From contig FR903540.1 in the NCBI GenBank assembly GCA_000438075.1, positions 15,193 to 79,192 of the forward strand: a stretch of 64,000 bases of DNA, written 5' to 3'. The translations under genes and the position numbers were made by a program. The stretch is from Clostridium sp. CAG:609 (GTDB lineage Bacteria > Bacillota_I > Bacilli_A > RF39 > UBA660). Below, piece by piece: positions 18,824 through 27,699 of the stretch. The stretch's first letter is position 1. Every line of letters begins with the position of its first letter. The notes below the pieces were generated by a model. The model did no database searches, was not told where the DNA came from, and saw only the letters and a list, made by a program, of their open reading frames with translations.

Positions 18824-21800
18824 TGATAGATGTTAGTAAATTTAAAGGTATTAAGGTAAGTATTGCATCACCAGAAAAGATACGTTCTTGGTCTTATGGT
18901 GAAGTTAAAAAACCTGAAACAATCAATTATCGTACCCTAAAACCTGAAAGAGATGGATTATTCTGTGAAAAGATTTTTGGACCAACTAAGGATTTTGAAT
19001 GTTCTTGTGGTAAGTACAAAAGATTAAGATATAAAAATATCGTATGTGACCGTTGTGGTGTTGAAGTAACACGTTCAAAGGTAAGAAGAGAAAGAATGGG
19101 GCACATTGAACTTGCTGCTCCTTGCTCTCACATATGGTTCTTTAAAGGTGTTCCTTCTAAAATGGGACTTGTCCTAGATATGTCTCCAAGAGATTTGGAA
19201 GAAGTATTATATTTCGTAAGTTATGTAGTAATTGATCCTGGTAAAGCTCCTTTAGAAGTTAAACAAACTTTATCTGATAAAGAATATCGTGCTTATTATG
19301 AAAAGTATGGAAATACTTTCAAAGTAGGTATGGGTGCTGAAGCTATTAAAGAATTATTAAAACAAGTTGATATTGATAAAGAAGTTGAAGATTTACGAAA
19401 AGAACTTGAAAATACAACTGGGCAAAAAAGAATTCGTCTTGTTAAAAGACTTGATTGTTTAGTTGCATTCCAAGAATCTGGAAATAAACCTGAATGGATG
19501 GTACTTGATGTGTTACCAGTTATTCCACCTGAACTAAGACCAATGATTCAACTTGATGGTGGTAGATTTGCAACTAGCGATTTAAATGATTTATATCGTA
19601 GAATTATTAATAGAAATAATCGTTTAAAGAAATTACTAGAACTTGGTGCTCCAACTATTATTGTACAAAATGAAAAACGTATGCTTCAAGAAGCTGTTGA
19701 CTCATTATTTGATAACGGTAGAAGAGGAAGAAGTATTACTGCTGCAAGTAATAGACCACTAAAGAGTTTATCTAGTATGTTAAAAGGTAAACAAGGACGT
19801 TTCCGTCAAAACTTATTAGGTAAGAGAGTTGACTATTCTGGTCGTTCTGTTATCGTTGTTGGACCAAATTTAAAGATGCATCAATGTGGTTTACCAAAAG
19901 AGATGGCTATTGAACTATTCAAGCCACATGTAATAAATGGTATCGTTGAAAGAGGTTTAGCTCACAATATTAAAGGTGCTAAGAAATTAATTGAATCAAG
20001 AGATGAATCAATCTGGGATATTGTTGAAGATGTAATTACTGAACATCCAGTATTATTAAACAGAGCTCCGACATTACATAGACTTGGTATTCAAGCATTT
20101 GAACCAGTTTTAGTTGGAGGAAAAGCTATTAGATTACACCCACTAGTTTGTGCAGGATTTAATGCAGACTTCGATGGTGACCAAATGGCTATCCATATTC
20201 CTCTTTCTGAAGAAGCAAAAGCTGAAGCTAGAATATTAATGCTTAGTGCTAATAATATTTTGAATCCAAAAGATGGAAAACCAATCGTTACACCAAGTCA
20301 AGATATGGTACTTGGTAACTGTTATTTAACTATTGAATATGCAGGGGAAGCTAACGAAGGTCACGTTTATAAAGACCCCAATGAAGCATTAATGGCATAT
20401 GAAAGAAAAGAAATAACTCTACATACAAGAATTGCTATTCCAGTTAATTCATTTAAATATAAATTATTTACTGATGAACAAAGAGGAAAATATTTAGTTA
20501 CAACTGTTGGTAAGTTAAAATTCAATGAAATATTACCTGATACATATCCATATGTAGAAGAAGGAACTAAAGCAAATATAGAAGGAGTTACTCCGGATAA
20601 ATATTTCTTACCAATGGGTGCTAATATTCCTGAAGAAATTGCTAAAATGGAACTAGTTACTCCATTTGTTCAAAAAACTTTAGGTCAATTAATTGCTCAA
20701 GTATTTAAAAGATATAAAACAACTGAAACATCTATTATGCTTGATAAATTAAAGAATTTAGGTTTCAAATATTCCACTATTGCTGGTATTACAGTATCTA
20801 TTGCTGATGTTGTAAGAAGTAAACATAAAGAAGAAATAATTGATGCCGCTAAAGCTAAAGTAGATAAAATTAATAAACAATATCAAAGAGGTTTAATTAC
20901 TGATCAAGAAAGATATCAAAGTGTTATTGAAGTTTGGACAAAAGCTACTGATGATGTTAAGAACGAACTTAAAGAAATCAGTGAAAATGACTTCGATAAT
21001 CCATTATTCATGATGATGAACTCAGGTGCTCGTGGTAAGATTTCAAACTTTACCCAACTTGCTGGTATGCGTGGGTTAATGGCTAAACCTGATGGTTCAA
21101 CTGTAGAAATCCCAATTACATCATCATTTATTGAAGGCTTGTCTGTGTCTGAATTCTTCTTATCAACTCATGGTTCTCGTAAGGGAGATGCCGATACAGC
21201 GTTAAGAACTGCAGACTCAGGATACTTAACAAGAAGACTTGTTGATGTTGCTCAAGATATAATTGTTAAAGATTATGATTGCGGTACTCATCAAGGACTT
21301 GTAGTATACGACTTACTTAATGAAAAAGATAACTCAGTTATTGAACCACTTGCTGAACGTATTTTAGGTAGATTTGCATCTAAGAGAATAGTTAATCCAG
21401 AAACAAAAGAAGTTATTGTTGAAGCTGGAGAATTAATTAACGAAAATGCTGTTATCAAAATTACTAAAGCTGGTATTAAAAAGGTTGAAATTAGAAGCGT
21501 TCTAACATGTAAGGCACAAAATGGTGTTTGTCAAAAATGTTATGGACGTAACCTTGCAACTGGTAACTTGGTTGAAAAGGGTGAAGCTGTTGGTATTATG
21601 GCTGCTCAATCAATTGGTGAACCAGGTACCCAACTTACAATGCGTACATTCCACACCGGTGGTGTTGCATCAGGTGATGATATTACTCAAGGTCTTCCAA
21701 GAGTTGAAGAATTATTTGAAGCACGTATTCCAAAAGGAAAAGCTACTATTGCGGAAGTATCTGGTAAAGTTATAGGTATTGAAGAAAACAATGGTAAACA

Positions 21801-22518
21801 TACAATTACTATTGAAAACGAAGCAGGTTGTAGAGAACACGTTACAAATTACAACATGAAAGTTAGAGTATCTATCGGAGATGTTGTTGAAGCTGGTGAT
21901 AAATTAACTGAAGGTGTTATTTCACCTAAGGAATTACTTGCTGTAACAGATCCACTTACTGCTCAAGAATATATTTTGAAAGAAGTTCAAAAAGTTTATA
22001 AATTACAAGGTGTTGATATTTCAGATAAACACATTGAAATTATTTGTAAACGTATGATAAATAAGGTAAGAATTACTGATGCTGGAGATACAGACTTTGT
22101 CGAAGGTCTTGCAGTATCACTAAGAGAATTTACTGAAGGAAATAAACCTGTCATTATGGCTGGTGGAACTCCTGCAAAAGGTAATCCAATAATGCTTGGT
22201 ATTACTAAGTCATCACTAGAAACTGATTCATTCTTATCTGCTGCATCATTCCAAGAAACAACTAGAGTTTTAACTGATGCTGCAATTCATGGAAAAGTTG
22301 ATAAATTACAAGGTTTAAAAGAAAATGTTATTATTGGTAAGTTAATACCTGCTGGTACAGGATATAGTCAATATAATAATATTGGAATTGAACTTGAAAA
22401 GGATTTATTAAGTGATGATGCTCAAGAAGTTCTTGAAGAGAAATTGATGGATAATGATGATTTAGCTGATGATGTTGATATTGAAACTAAAGAAGTTATT
22501 GAAGAAGATGCTGAATAA
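18823..22518 (+). CDS. rpoC: RNA polymerase beta' subunit
   Basis: 1231 residues. Zinc-binding [20 protein letters not shown] near residue 60, catalytic Mg-binding [10 protein letters not shown] (about residue 450), bridge/trigger-region motifs ([27 protein letters not shown]), a second Cys cluster ([12 protein letters not shown]) and [21 protein letters not shown]. No split or intein. The 3' end runs into two terminators, which ends the rpoBC operon; rpsL and its usual followers are not adjacent. Confidence 0.99.
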   Translation: MIDVSKFKGIKVSIASPEKIRSWSYGEVKKPETINYRTLKPERDGLFCEKIFGPTKDFECSCGKYKRLRYKNIVCDRCGVEVTRSKVRRERMGHIELAAPCSHIWFFKGVPSKMGLVLDMSPRDLEEVLYFVSYVVIDPGKAPLEVKQTLSDKEYRAYYEKYGNTFKVGMGAEAIKELLKQVDIDKEVEDLRKELENTTGQKRIRLVKRLDCLVAFQESGNKPEWMVLDVLPVIPPELRPMIQLDGGRFATSDLNDLYRRIINRNNRLKKLLELGAPTIIVQNEKRMLQEAVDSLFDNGRRGRSITAASNRPLKSLSSMLKGKQGRFRQNLLGKRVDYSGRSVIVVGPNLKMHQCGLPKEMAIELFKPHVINGIVERGLAHNIKGAKKLIESRDESIWDIVEDVITEHPVLLNRAPTLHRLGIQAFEPVLVGGKAIRLHPLVCAGFNADFDGDQMAIHIPLSEEAKAEARILMLSANNILNPKDGKPIVTPSQDMVLGNCYLTIEYAGEANEGHVYKDPNEALMAYERKEITLHTRIAIPVNSFKYKLFTDEQRGKYLVTTVGKLKFNEILPDTYPYVEEGTKANIEGVTPDKYFLPMGANIPEEIAKMELVTPFVQKTLGQLIAQVFKRYKTTETSIMLDKLKNLGFKYSTIAGITVSIADVVRSKHKEEIIDAAKAKVDKINKQYQRGLITDQERYQSVIEVWTKATDDVKNELKEISENDFDNPLFMMMNSGARGKISNFTQLAGMRGLMAKPDGSTVEIPITSSFIEGLSVSEFFLSTHGSRKGDADTALRTADSGYLTRRLVDVAQDIIVKDYDCGTHQGLVVYDLLNEKDNSVIEPLAERILGRFASKRIVNPETKEVIVEAGELINENAVIKITKAGIKKVEIRSVLTCKAQNGVCQKCYGRNLATGNLVEKGEAVGIMAAQSIGEPGTQLTMRTFHTGGVASGDDITQGLPRVEELFEARIPKGKATIAEVSGKVIGIEENNGKHTITIENEAGCREHVTNYNMKVRVSIGDVVEAGDKLTEGVISPKELLAVTDPLTAQEYILKEVQKVYKLQGVDISDKHIEIICKRMINKVRITDAGDTDFVEGLAVSLREFTEGNKPVIMAGGTPAKGNPIMLGITKSSLETDSFLSAASFQETTRVLTDAAIHGKVDKLQGLKENVIIGKLIPAGTGYSQYNNIGIELEKDLLSDDAQEVLEEKLMDNDDLADDVDIETKEVIEEDAE

Positions 22519-22577
22519 GCATCTTTTTGTATGTAAAAAAATGTACACTTTACATTCATTGTGTAAAGTGTTTTTTG
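22507..22577 (+). terminator. Tandem terminators after rpoC
   Basis: First hairpin GATGCT / AGCATC (22507-22523) with TTTTT overlaps the rpoC stop. The second, ACACTTTACA (22545-22554) / TGTAAAGTGT (22562-22571), is followed by a T-run. Confidence 0.85.
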
Positions 22578-22605
22578 AAACTTTTGTCGACGTTTGTCGA
22601 ACTGC

Positions 22606-22633
22606 TTGCATATTTAGAAAATAACTATATAAT
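22606..22633 (+). promoter_or_regulatory. Promoter TTGCAT-N16-TATAAT of the small-gene pair
   Basis: -35 TTGCAT (22606-22611) and -10 TATAAT (22628-22633). Just upstream is a short tandem TTTGTCGA repeat (about 22583-22599) that could be an operator. Confidence 0.65.
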
Positions 22634-22659
22634 AGCGTCTTTGAAGGGAGGTGATTAGC

Positions 22660-22959
22660 TTGGAAGTCTATAAGCTTGCTAATGGCCTAAGGTATAGAAA
22701 CATAGAAATTGTTTATAGAATCTTCTCTGATAAGAAGTTACTGACTTTGTTTATCAATGATTTTTTTGATTTCATTGGTAGAGATATTCACGTGTCTTTA
22801 AATGATGTTTTAAAAATTGAATTACCAAGAAATTGTCATGAAGTTCAAGAATTATGCAATATAATTTTAACTTTTGATGGAGTTGATCGTATAACTTTGA
22901 CCATGGCAGGAAGATATCGCTTTGATATGAGAAATGTCAAAATTAAGCATTTGGTTTGA
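22660..22959 (+). CDS. Unknown 99-residue protein
   Basis: Not recognised. Starts at TTG 22660, six bases after AAGGGAGGTGA, a near-perfect match to the 16S anti-Shine-Dalgarno; the GTG at 22651 lies inside that site. No membrane segment, mixed alpha/beta composition. It is followed at once by another ~100-residue protein, and both are closed off by terminators, so they form a two-gene unit between rpoC and the tnpB element. Strong translation signals suggest high expression. Confidence 0.6.
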   Translation: MEVYKLANGLRYRNIEIVYRIFSDKKLLTLFINDFFDFIGRDIHVSLNDVLKIELPRNCHEVQELCNIILTFDGVDRITLTMAGRYRFDMRNVKIKHLV

Positions 22960-22970
22960 AAGGAATGGTG

Positions 22971-23267
22971 ATGAATGTGGACATAACTACAATCAGAAAT
23001 GTTATCACTTTCGAAAGAGCGTCTGAATTATATGAAAAATTCAAAGATAAGTATTACTTTATTGATTTTTTAAACAAAGAATTAATACGAAGTAAAGTAG
23101 GTTTTATTATAACAGATGGCATAATAAGGTGTCACAAAGATTTAAATTTAAACAAAACAAGTGAACTTGGAGATGTTTCTTATTATGTTGATGAAAGTTT
23201 CTTTGGATTTGAATTCTTTGATTCTTTCAGAGTAGCAATAACTGATTTAAAATACGAAGCATACTAA
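22971..23267 (+). CDS. Unknown 98-residue protein
   Basis: Not recognised. Start at ATG 22971, 6 bases after AAAGGA; the frame is open from 22956, but upstream ATG 22965 abuts the ribosome site. No membrane segment; aromatic-rich C-terminal half (FFGFEFFDSFRV). It is probably co-transcribed with the preceding gene, 11 bases away, and may act with it. Confidence 0.6.
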   Translation: MNVDITTIRNVITFERASELYEKFKDKYYFIDFLNKELIRSKVGFIITDGIIRCHKDLNLNKTSELGDVSYYVDESFFGFEFFDSFRVAITDLKYEAY

Positions 23268-23291
23268 ATAAAGGTTTAATGCCTTTATTTA
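23266..23291 (+). terminator. Hairpin between the small-gene pair and tnpB
   Basis: AAATAAAGG / CCTTTATTT with a 7-base loop. The T-tail is short, so it is either a modest terminator or part of the left boundary of the tnpB element. Confidence 0.5.
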
Positions 23292-23310
23292 TACAGAAAG
23301 GATGAGTAAA

Positions 23311-24456
23311 ATGATTATATATAAAGCATACAAATTTAGAATGGACCCAACTTTAGAACAAAAGCGTTTAATTAATCAAAATCTTGGTTCAGTTAGATTT
23401 ATTCATAACCACTTTTTAGAAGAAAAAATCAAAACTTATGAAACTTATAAAAGAGTAGTTAGTCCATATTTGCAAATGAAGTCTCTAAGGAAACTTAAAG
23501 ATGAATATCCTTGGCTTAAAGAAGTTGATCATTGCTCTTTGATGACTACAATCTTTAATCTAGATGATACATTTAAATCTATGATTAAAGAAGGCAAATA
23601 TCCTAATTATAAAAGTAAGTACAATAAAGAATCATACACAACTAATAATGAACTAAAAACGTGGGGTAATATAAAATATTATAGTGTTCGTCTTAATTTG
23701 AAAGACAGAATAGTCATTTTACCAAGGCTTAAAAGTGTGACAATTCGCGGATATAAAAAACTTTCCAGCATCAACGGAAAAATAAAGTCTGCAACTGTGT
23801 CTAAGGTTGCTAATAAATTTTATGTCAGTTTGCTCGTAGAAATGTCCATCGAAGTTCCTGAAAACAAATGTGAAAAAATCTTAGGTATAGACTTAGGTAT
23901 AAAAAATTATATAGTAACAAGTGATGGTAAAAAATATAAAAATGAAATCAACATTAATGAACAACGATTAAAAGGATTGCACCGTGCCTTATCTAGATCT
24001 ACCAAAGGAAGTAGAAATCGTGAAAAAGTTATTATTAAGATTCAAAAGTTTTACCGAAGCTTAAAAAACAAACGAAAAACTCAAATTTGTGAGATTGTTA
24101 AAAGAATCTTACAAGAGAATGATGTCGTTGTAACTGAGGACTTGGATGTAAAAAAAATGTATCAAACCAAGAGTATTGCAGTCAAGCTTAGGGATGTTCC
24201 ATTTACTAATTTTATAGAAACTATGTCATATAAGGCTAAGTGGCAAGGAAAGAAAGTTATTAAAATTGATAGATATTTTCCAAGTAGCCAAGTTTGTAGT
24301 GATTGTGGATATCAAAATAAAACACTCAAAGATTTAAGTGTTCGTGAATGGATTTGCCCGAAGTGTTACGCACATCATGATAGAGATATAAACGCAAGTA
24401 TAAACATAAAAAACGAAGGAATTAAAATTTTATTAAAGCAGTTGAACTTATATTAA
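23311..24456 (+). CDS. tnpB: TnpB (IS200/IS605 or IS1341-type) RNA-guided nuclease
   Basis: 381 residues. RuvC-like residues appear intact: Asp194 (GIDLGIKNY), Glu276 (VTEDLDV) and Asp359 (HDRDINAS). The C-terminal zinc ribbon has Cys329/332 and Cys349/352 (CSDCGY, CPKCY), and the N-terminus MIIYKAYKFRMDPT is typical of OrfB. TnpB proteins are programmable nucleases guided by an RNA transcribed from the element's 3' end, which helps the transposon persist. No tnpA is present, so this is a stand-alone (IS1341-like) element. Start ATG 23311 is about 10 bases after GAAAGG; ATG 23302 sits against that site. Confidence 0.93.
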   Translation: MIIYKAYKFRMDPTLEQKRLINQNLGSVRFIHNHFLEEKIKTYETYKRVVSPYLQMKSLRKLKDEYPWLKEVDHCSLMTTIFNLDDTFKSMIKEGKYPNYKSKYNKESYTTNNELKTWGNIKYYSVRLNLKDRIVILPRLKSVTIRGYKKLSSINGKIKSATVSKVANKFYVSLLVEMSIEVPENKCEKILGIDLGIKNYIVTSDGKKYKNEININEQRLKGLHRALSRSTKGSRNREKVIIKIQKFYRSLKNKRKTQICEIVKRILQENDVVVTEDLDVKKMYQTKSIAVKLRDVPFTNFIETMSYKAKWQGKKVIKIDRYFPSSQVCSDCGYQNKTLKDLSVREWICPKCYAHHDRDINASINIKNEGIKILLKQLNLY

Positions 24457-24571
24457 ATTGAAAAATAATAAATTAATTAAACAAAAAATAAGTAGGGTTG
24501 GCAGAATCCGAATCTGGTCTGTGGAGGGAGAAATCCCTATGAAACAGAAAAGCTCTTTCGTGAGAAAGAGC
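24457..24571 (+). ncRNA. Probable omegaRNA (reRNA) at the tnpB 3' end
   Basis: Directly after the tnpB stop the sequence is less AT-rich and strongly structured: AGGGA-GAAA-TCCCT (24525-24538), a GNRA-capped stem, and GCTCTTTC-GTGA-GAAAGAGC (24552-24571), an 8-bp stem. Known guide RNAs of TnpB start inside or just after the gene and end at the right element boundary, with the guide derived from flanking DNA. Here the flank is the 3' end of capA. The exact ends are not known from sequence. Confidence 0.55.
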
Positions 24572-24579
24572 AACATTAT

Positions 24580-25809
24580 TTAAGGTAGGGGGGCTATATT
24601 TAGTTCCGTTCCCATACTAGTAAGAACTTTAGAATATTTCTCATACAATCGTCTATAGTCTTTTAAATATCTATCGTCATTCATCATTGAGAACGGAATT
24701 ACAGTATGGTCATAATGAACTGCAGTGGTTGTGGGATTTCCAGTATATTTAGTAAAAATAAGTTCGCCCCCAAGGTTTGAAATTTCTATTTTGCTACTAT
24801 TATCTGGATTTACAGTTTTAGTTATATCAAGAGTGGCCATAAAGCCAATTAATTTGTTCCAATCACCATTTGAACCACCATATTGGTTTGAAATAAAGTT
24901 TCCTAAAGAGTACATAACTATTGTATTATTGATTTTTGTGATTGGTTGTAATATGTGTGGGTGATTTCCAATTATAATATCCACGCCTAGACTTGATAGA
25001 TAATTCGCAATTTCGGTTTGTTCTTTATTCGGAGTATTTTGATACTCGACTCCCCAGTGCATGGCGACTATAAGTATATCGACTTTATCTCGTACAGCCT
25101 CAATATCTTTCTTAACTTGTTCTTTATCATAAAGGTTAAGAAGATAACTTTTGCCAGATGGAACATGAAGTCCGTTTGTTAAGGTTGTATAAGATAACAT
25201 AGTGTAAGTTATATTATTTTTCTCTTTAATGATAAAATTATTTCTATTATCTTCTGAATCACTCATTCCGTTGTATAATAGGTTAGTTCCTTTAAAATAC
25301 TTTACGGTATTAAGTATACCTTTTTCACCCTTATCAAGAGAATGGTTCGAAGCAAGAGATACGGTATTAAAGCCTGCATCCTTCATAGCGTCGACATAAG
25401 CACTTGGGGTGTAAAACATTGGGTACCCAGAATATGCAATTGATGCATCTCCTGTTGGTGTTTCTTGATTATAATATGCTATATCATATTTTTTAACAAT
25501 ATCCTTAACATATTTCAAAGCATCGGTAAAATCATAAACACCATAACCTTTATCGTAAGAACGGTATATTACACTATGTATTAGCCCATCGCCAGTTGCA
25601 AGGAGACTAATCTTATATTCTTCAGGAACTTTTTCCTTTGGTTCTTTTAAATTCTTATTATTAAATACTTTATTAATTGGTGAATCTTTAATACTTCCTT
25701 TGTTGCCGAAGTGTTTGTATCCTTCATATCCAGCTAAAGCTATCATACCAATCAATAGCAAACATATAATTTTGCGAATAATTTTTTTCTTAACTTTTCT
25801 TCTTGCCAT
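24580..25809 (-). CDS. CapA family membrane-anchored metallophosphatase-like protein
   Basis: 409 residues. Basic N-terminus and one hydrophobic segment (about 12-28) suggest an anchored or exported protein. The CapA/PgsA fold follows: LLATGDGLIH (metal site), ASNHSLDKG, AMHWGVEYQ, IIGNHPHILQP and YSLGNFIS, all characteristic. In Bacillus CapA/PgsA-type proteins take part in poly-gamma-glutamate capsule synthesis, but many homologues are of unknown role, and no pgsBC genes are visible. The start follows the HIT gene stop by 2 bases, so the two form an operon. The tnpB element sits just past its stop. Confidence 0.9.
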   Translation of the reverse strand: MARRKVKKKIIRKIICLLLIGMIALAGYEGYKHFGNKGSIKDSPINKVFNNKNLKEPKEKVPEEYKISLLATGDGLIHSVIYRSYDKGYGVYDFTDALKYVKDIVKKYDIAYYNQETPTGDASIAYSGYPMFYTPSAYVDAMKDAGFNTVSLASNHSLDKGEKGILNTVKYFKGTNLLYNGMSDSEDNRNNFIIKEKNNITYTMLSYTTLTNGLHVPSGKSYLLNLYDKEQVKKDIEAVRDKVDILIVAMHWGVEYQNTPNKEQTEIANYLSSLGVDIIIGNHPHILQPITKINNTIVMYSLGNFISNQYGGSNGDWNKLIGFMATLDITKTVNPDNSSKIEISNLGGELIFTKYTGNPTTTAVHYDHTVIPFSMMNDDRYLKDYRRLYEKYSKVLTSMGTELNIAPLP

Positions 25810-25811
25810 AA

Positions 25812-26186
25812 CTAATCCTTATTTAATAAATCATATACTTCATCTTTGGATAGTCTGTGCACTTTGTGCATGAAATCCGGTAACAAGTGTAAGTGTATAT
25901 GTTTTATTGCTTGGGCATCTCCGTAATTTATGAGAAATGTTAAAGCATTTTTATCTAGTTTCGTCATTAGTTTTTTAGTAATTACTTTTCCTACATTAAA
26001 CATTTTATCTAAAATATCACTTGGTACTTCATAAATATCATCATAGTGTTTTTTAGGTATGACAAGTACATGTCCATCAGTATCTGGAAAAGCATCTAGC
26101 ATTGCTAATATATCATCATCTTCGTACACAATTTTTGCAGGTACTTCCTTTCTTACAATTTTACAAAATAAACATTCATCCTTCAT
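25812..26186 (-). CDS. HIT family (histidine triad) nucleotide hydrolase
   Basis: 124 residues. The triad HxHxH is His96, His98 and His100 (KHIHLHLLP). N-terminal Cys5/Cys8 (CLFCKI) may bind zinc as in Bacillus Hit. The family hydrolyses nucleoside phosphoramidates such as aminoacyl-AMP adducts or Ap4A. First gene of a two-gene minus operon with the CapA-like gene. Its promoter overlaps a 16-base palindrome shared with the divergent cotE. Confidence 0.93.
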   Translation of the reverse strand: MKDECLFCKIVRKEVPAKIVYEDDDILAMLDAFPDTDGHVLVIPKKHYDDIYEVPSDILDKMFNVGKVITKKLMTKLDKNALTFLINYGDAQAIKHIHLHLLPDFMHKVHRLSKDEVYDLLNKD

Positions 26187-26202
26187 TTATATCACCACTT
26201 TA

Positions 26203-26231
26203 AGTATATCAAATTCTATGTACTTTTGCAA
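26203..26231 (-). promoter_or_regulatory. hit-capA promoter, TTGCAA-N17-TATACT
   Basis: Minus-strand -35 TTGCAA (26226-26231) and -10 TATACT (26203-26208). The -35 box lies in the palindrome at 26227-26242. Confidence 0.65.
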
Positions 26232-26242
26232 AATATTTTGCA
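26227..26242. promoter_or_regulatory. Perfect palindrome TGCAAAATATTTTGCA between hit and cotE
   Basis: A 16-base perfect inverted repeat placed between two divergent genes and overlapping the hit -35 box. Position and symmetry suggest a repressor or activator site; no cognate regulator is identifiable. Confidence 0.45.
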
Positions 26243-26268
26243 TATACTTAATTAGGAGTGTGATAAAT

Positions 26269-26808
26269 ATGTCTAGTTTCAAAGAAATCGTTACAAAAGC
26301 AGTCATTGGCAAAGCTAAAAAAACAAACAATGCAAATTTTTTGTTAACCCCTGAAGAAAAACCAAACACAATCTTGGGTTGCTGGGTTATAAATCATTCA
26401 TTTAACGGATTAAAAGGACAAAATGGTCAAGTCGTAGTAAATGGTTCATTTGATGTTAATGTTTGGTACTCATTTGATGATGATAAAAAAACTGCAGTTA
26501 CAACAAAAAACTTTTCGTATAGTGACAAGATGAATGTACCTCTTAGAAATGATGGAAACATGAATAATGCTAGTGAAATTATTGTTCGTTGCCTAAAACA
26601 GCCTACGGTATCTAACGTGTTTATTGAAAATGACCAAGTAAAGCTTGATATTGAAAAAGAAATGGGTGTTGAAATTGTAGGGGATGCAAAAGTTAAAGTA
26701 AGTGTAGAAGATGATTATGATGATTATGATGAAATAGTGGATGATGAAGTTGATAATGTTGATGATGTAATAGATAATATCGATGATAATTACTTAAACA
26801 ACAATTAA
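26269..26808 (+). CDS. cotE: CotE-like outer spore coat morphogenetic protein
   Basis: 179 residues. Strong resemblance by eye to B. subtilis CotE: SSFKEIVTKAVIGKAKK, PEEKPNTILGCWVINH, GSFDVNVWYSFDDD, a QPTVSNVFI strand, EIVGDAKVKV, then a highly acidic Asp-rich tail, all in the same order and at similar length (181 in Bacillus). CotE guides outer coat assembly around the forespore. ATG 26269 follows AGGAG by 9 bases; the frame runs back to 26059 only by chance, across the hit gene. TGCATATACT upstream could fit a sporulation-sigma -10 (CATATACT), but no clear matching -35 is seen. Confidence 0.88.
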   Translation: MSSFKEIVTKAVIGKAKKTNNANFLLTPEEKPNTILGCWVINHSFNGLKGQNGQVVVNGSFDVNVWYSFDDDKKTAVTTKNFSYSDKMNVPLRNDGNMNNASEIIVRCLKQPTVSNVFIENDQVKLDIEKEMGVEIVGDAKVKVSVEDDYDDYDEIVDDEVDNVDDVIDNIDDNYLNNN

Positions 26809-26832
26809 AGTCACCTTTATGGTGATTTTTTT
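26808..26832 (+). terminator. cotE terminator
   Basis: AAGTCACC / GGTGATTT stem with a 5-base loop and a T-run. Confidence 0.75.
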
Positions 26833-26858
26833 AAAATTAAAATAGAAAGGGATGTAAT

Positions 26859-27197
26859 ATGACAAAGAAAAAAATAACAAATCATGCGAAATATACAATA
26901 AGACAAAGACTTGGAATTATTAAAAATCACAACGGATTAATTCAAAACGTTGAAAAATATGGGAAAAACATCACATATTATCAAGGTGACTTTCGTAAAT
27001 ATTTAAATCATAAACTTCGTAAGAAAAACATCAAAATTAAAGTATACAACGAAAGTATTTATATTTTTAACAAAACCAACAAAAAATTAATTACTGTTTA
27101 TCCCGTTTTGCCAAAGTATTTTCCATCAACAAATTATGAAGTAACAAGTTCATTTATTGATTCTTTTGACTCTCAAGATTATTCTGTTCATTGTTAA
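26859..27197 (+). CDS. Unknown 112-residue basic protein
   Basis: Not firmly recognised. The start NHAKYTIRQRLGI resembles the His...Arg...Arg pattern of small DUF4258-like proteins (RHAxxRxxxRgI), but the rest does not clearly fit. Lys-rich, no membrane helix. AGAAAGGG precedes the ATG. It sits between cotE and a decayed membrane gene. A spore link is possible only by proximity, because a terminator separates it from cotE. Confidence 0.6.
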   Translation: MTKKKITNHAKYTIRQRLGIIKNHNGLIQNVEKYGKNITYYQGDFRKYLNHKLRKKNIKIKVYNESIYIFNKTNKKLITVYPVLPKYFPSTNYEVTSSFIDSFDSQDYSVHC

Positions 27198-27260
27198 TTT
27201 GCTAATTTCTATTTACTTTTAATAATAAATAATTTATAATTGAGTAAAGTGGAGGAAAAA

Positions 27261-27570
27261 ATGAAAGACAAGAAAAAAATATTTCTTATAGGTGGGGTTA
27301 TATTAGGTGTAGTTATTTTAGTAGTAGCAGCGATACTTCTTACAAGTGGAAGCAATAAAACAAAATCCAATGATGCAATTAAAACTAACTATTAGCTTAA
27401 AAATGGATATGATAAGTAGACACTATGTTTAGGTATTAACATTTACTTACAAATATGTAATTTTAAAAAATTACACTTTAATACCTATCACAGATACGTT
27501 TATAAATCACAACAAAAAGTATATTATATACAATTATAAAGATTGTTTTGAAGAAGACTTAATAATTTAG
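27261..27570 (+). pseudogene. Decayed single-pass membrane or lipoprotein-like gene
   Basis: GGAGG and ATG 27261 open a 44-codon frame: basic start, one hydrophobic helix, then Ser/Asn/Lys, ending at TAG 27393. The same frame continues LKNGYDK to a second TAG. After a frame change, 27433-27570 reads as a plausible protein end (LKNYTLIPITDTFINH, then CFEEDLII and stop). Two stops plus a frameshift suggest an ancestral gene of about 100 codons. The 44-codon piece might still be made as a tiny membrane protein. TAG is an ordinary stop elsewhere in the window, so recoding is not supported. Confidence 0.5.
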
Positions 27571-27582
27571 TTGAATAAATTA

Positions 27583-27613
27583 AAAGGAGAGTATAAACTT
27601 ACTTTCCTTTTTC
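27583..27613 (+). terminator. Hairpin before the purine nucleoside phosphorylase gene
   Basis: AAAAGGAGAGTA / (C)TTACTTTCCTTTT, near-perfect 12-bp stem, followed by a T-rich stretch. Confidence 0.5.
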
Positions 27614-27699
27614 CTTGTTTTTGTAAAAATTTTGATTAAGTACTAGTAATATTTAATGTTTTTTGGTAAAATTATGATTATAGGAAAGTGGTGAATAAA

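Noticed and set aside
26059..26268. N-terminal extension of cotE
   Set aside because: It runs antisense across hit and its promoter; the ATG at 26269 has the ribosome site and gives the family N-terminus.
27393..27432. Amber (TAG) recoding to read through the membrane gene
   Set aside because: Many intact genes here end in TAG at family length; a frameshift is also needed, so decay is simpler.
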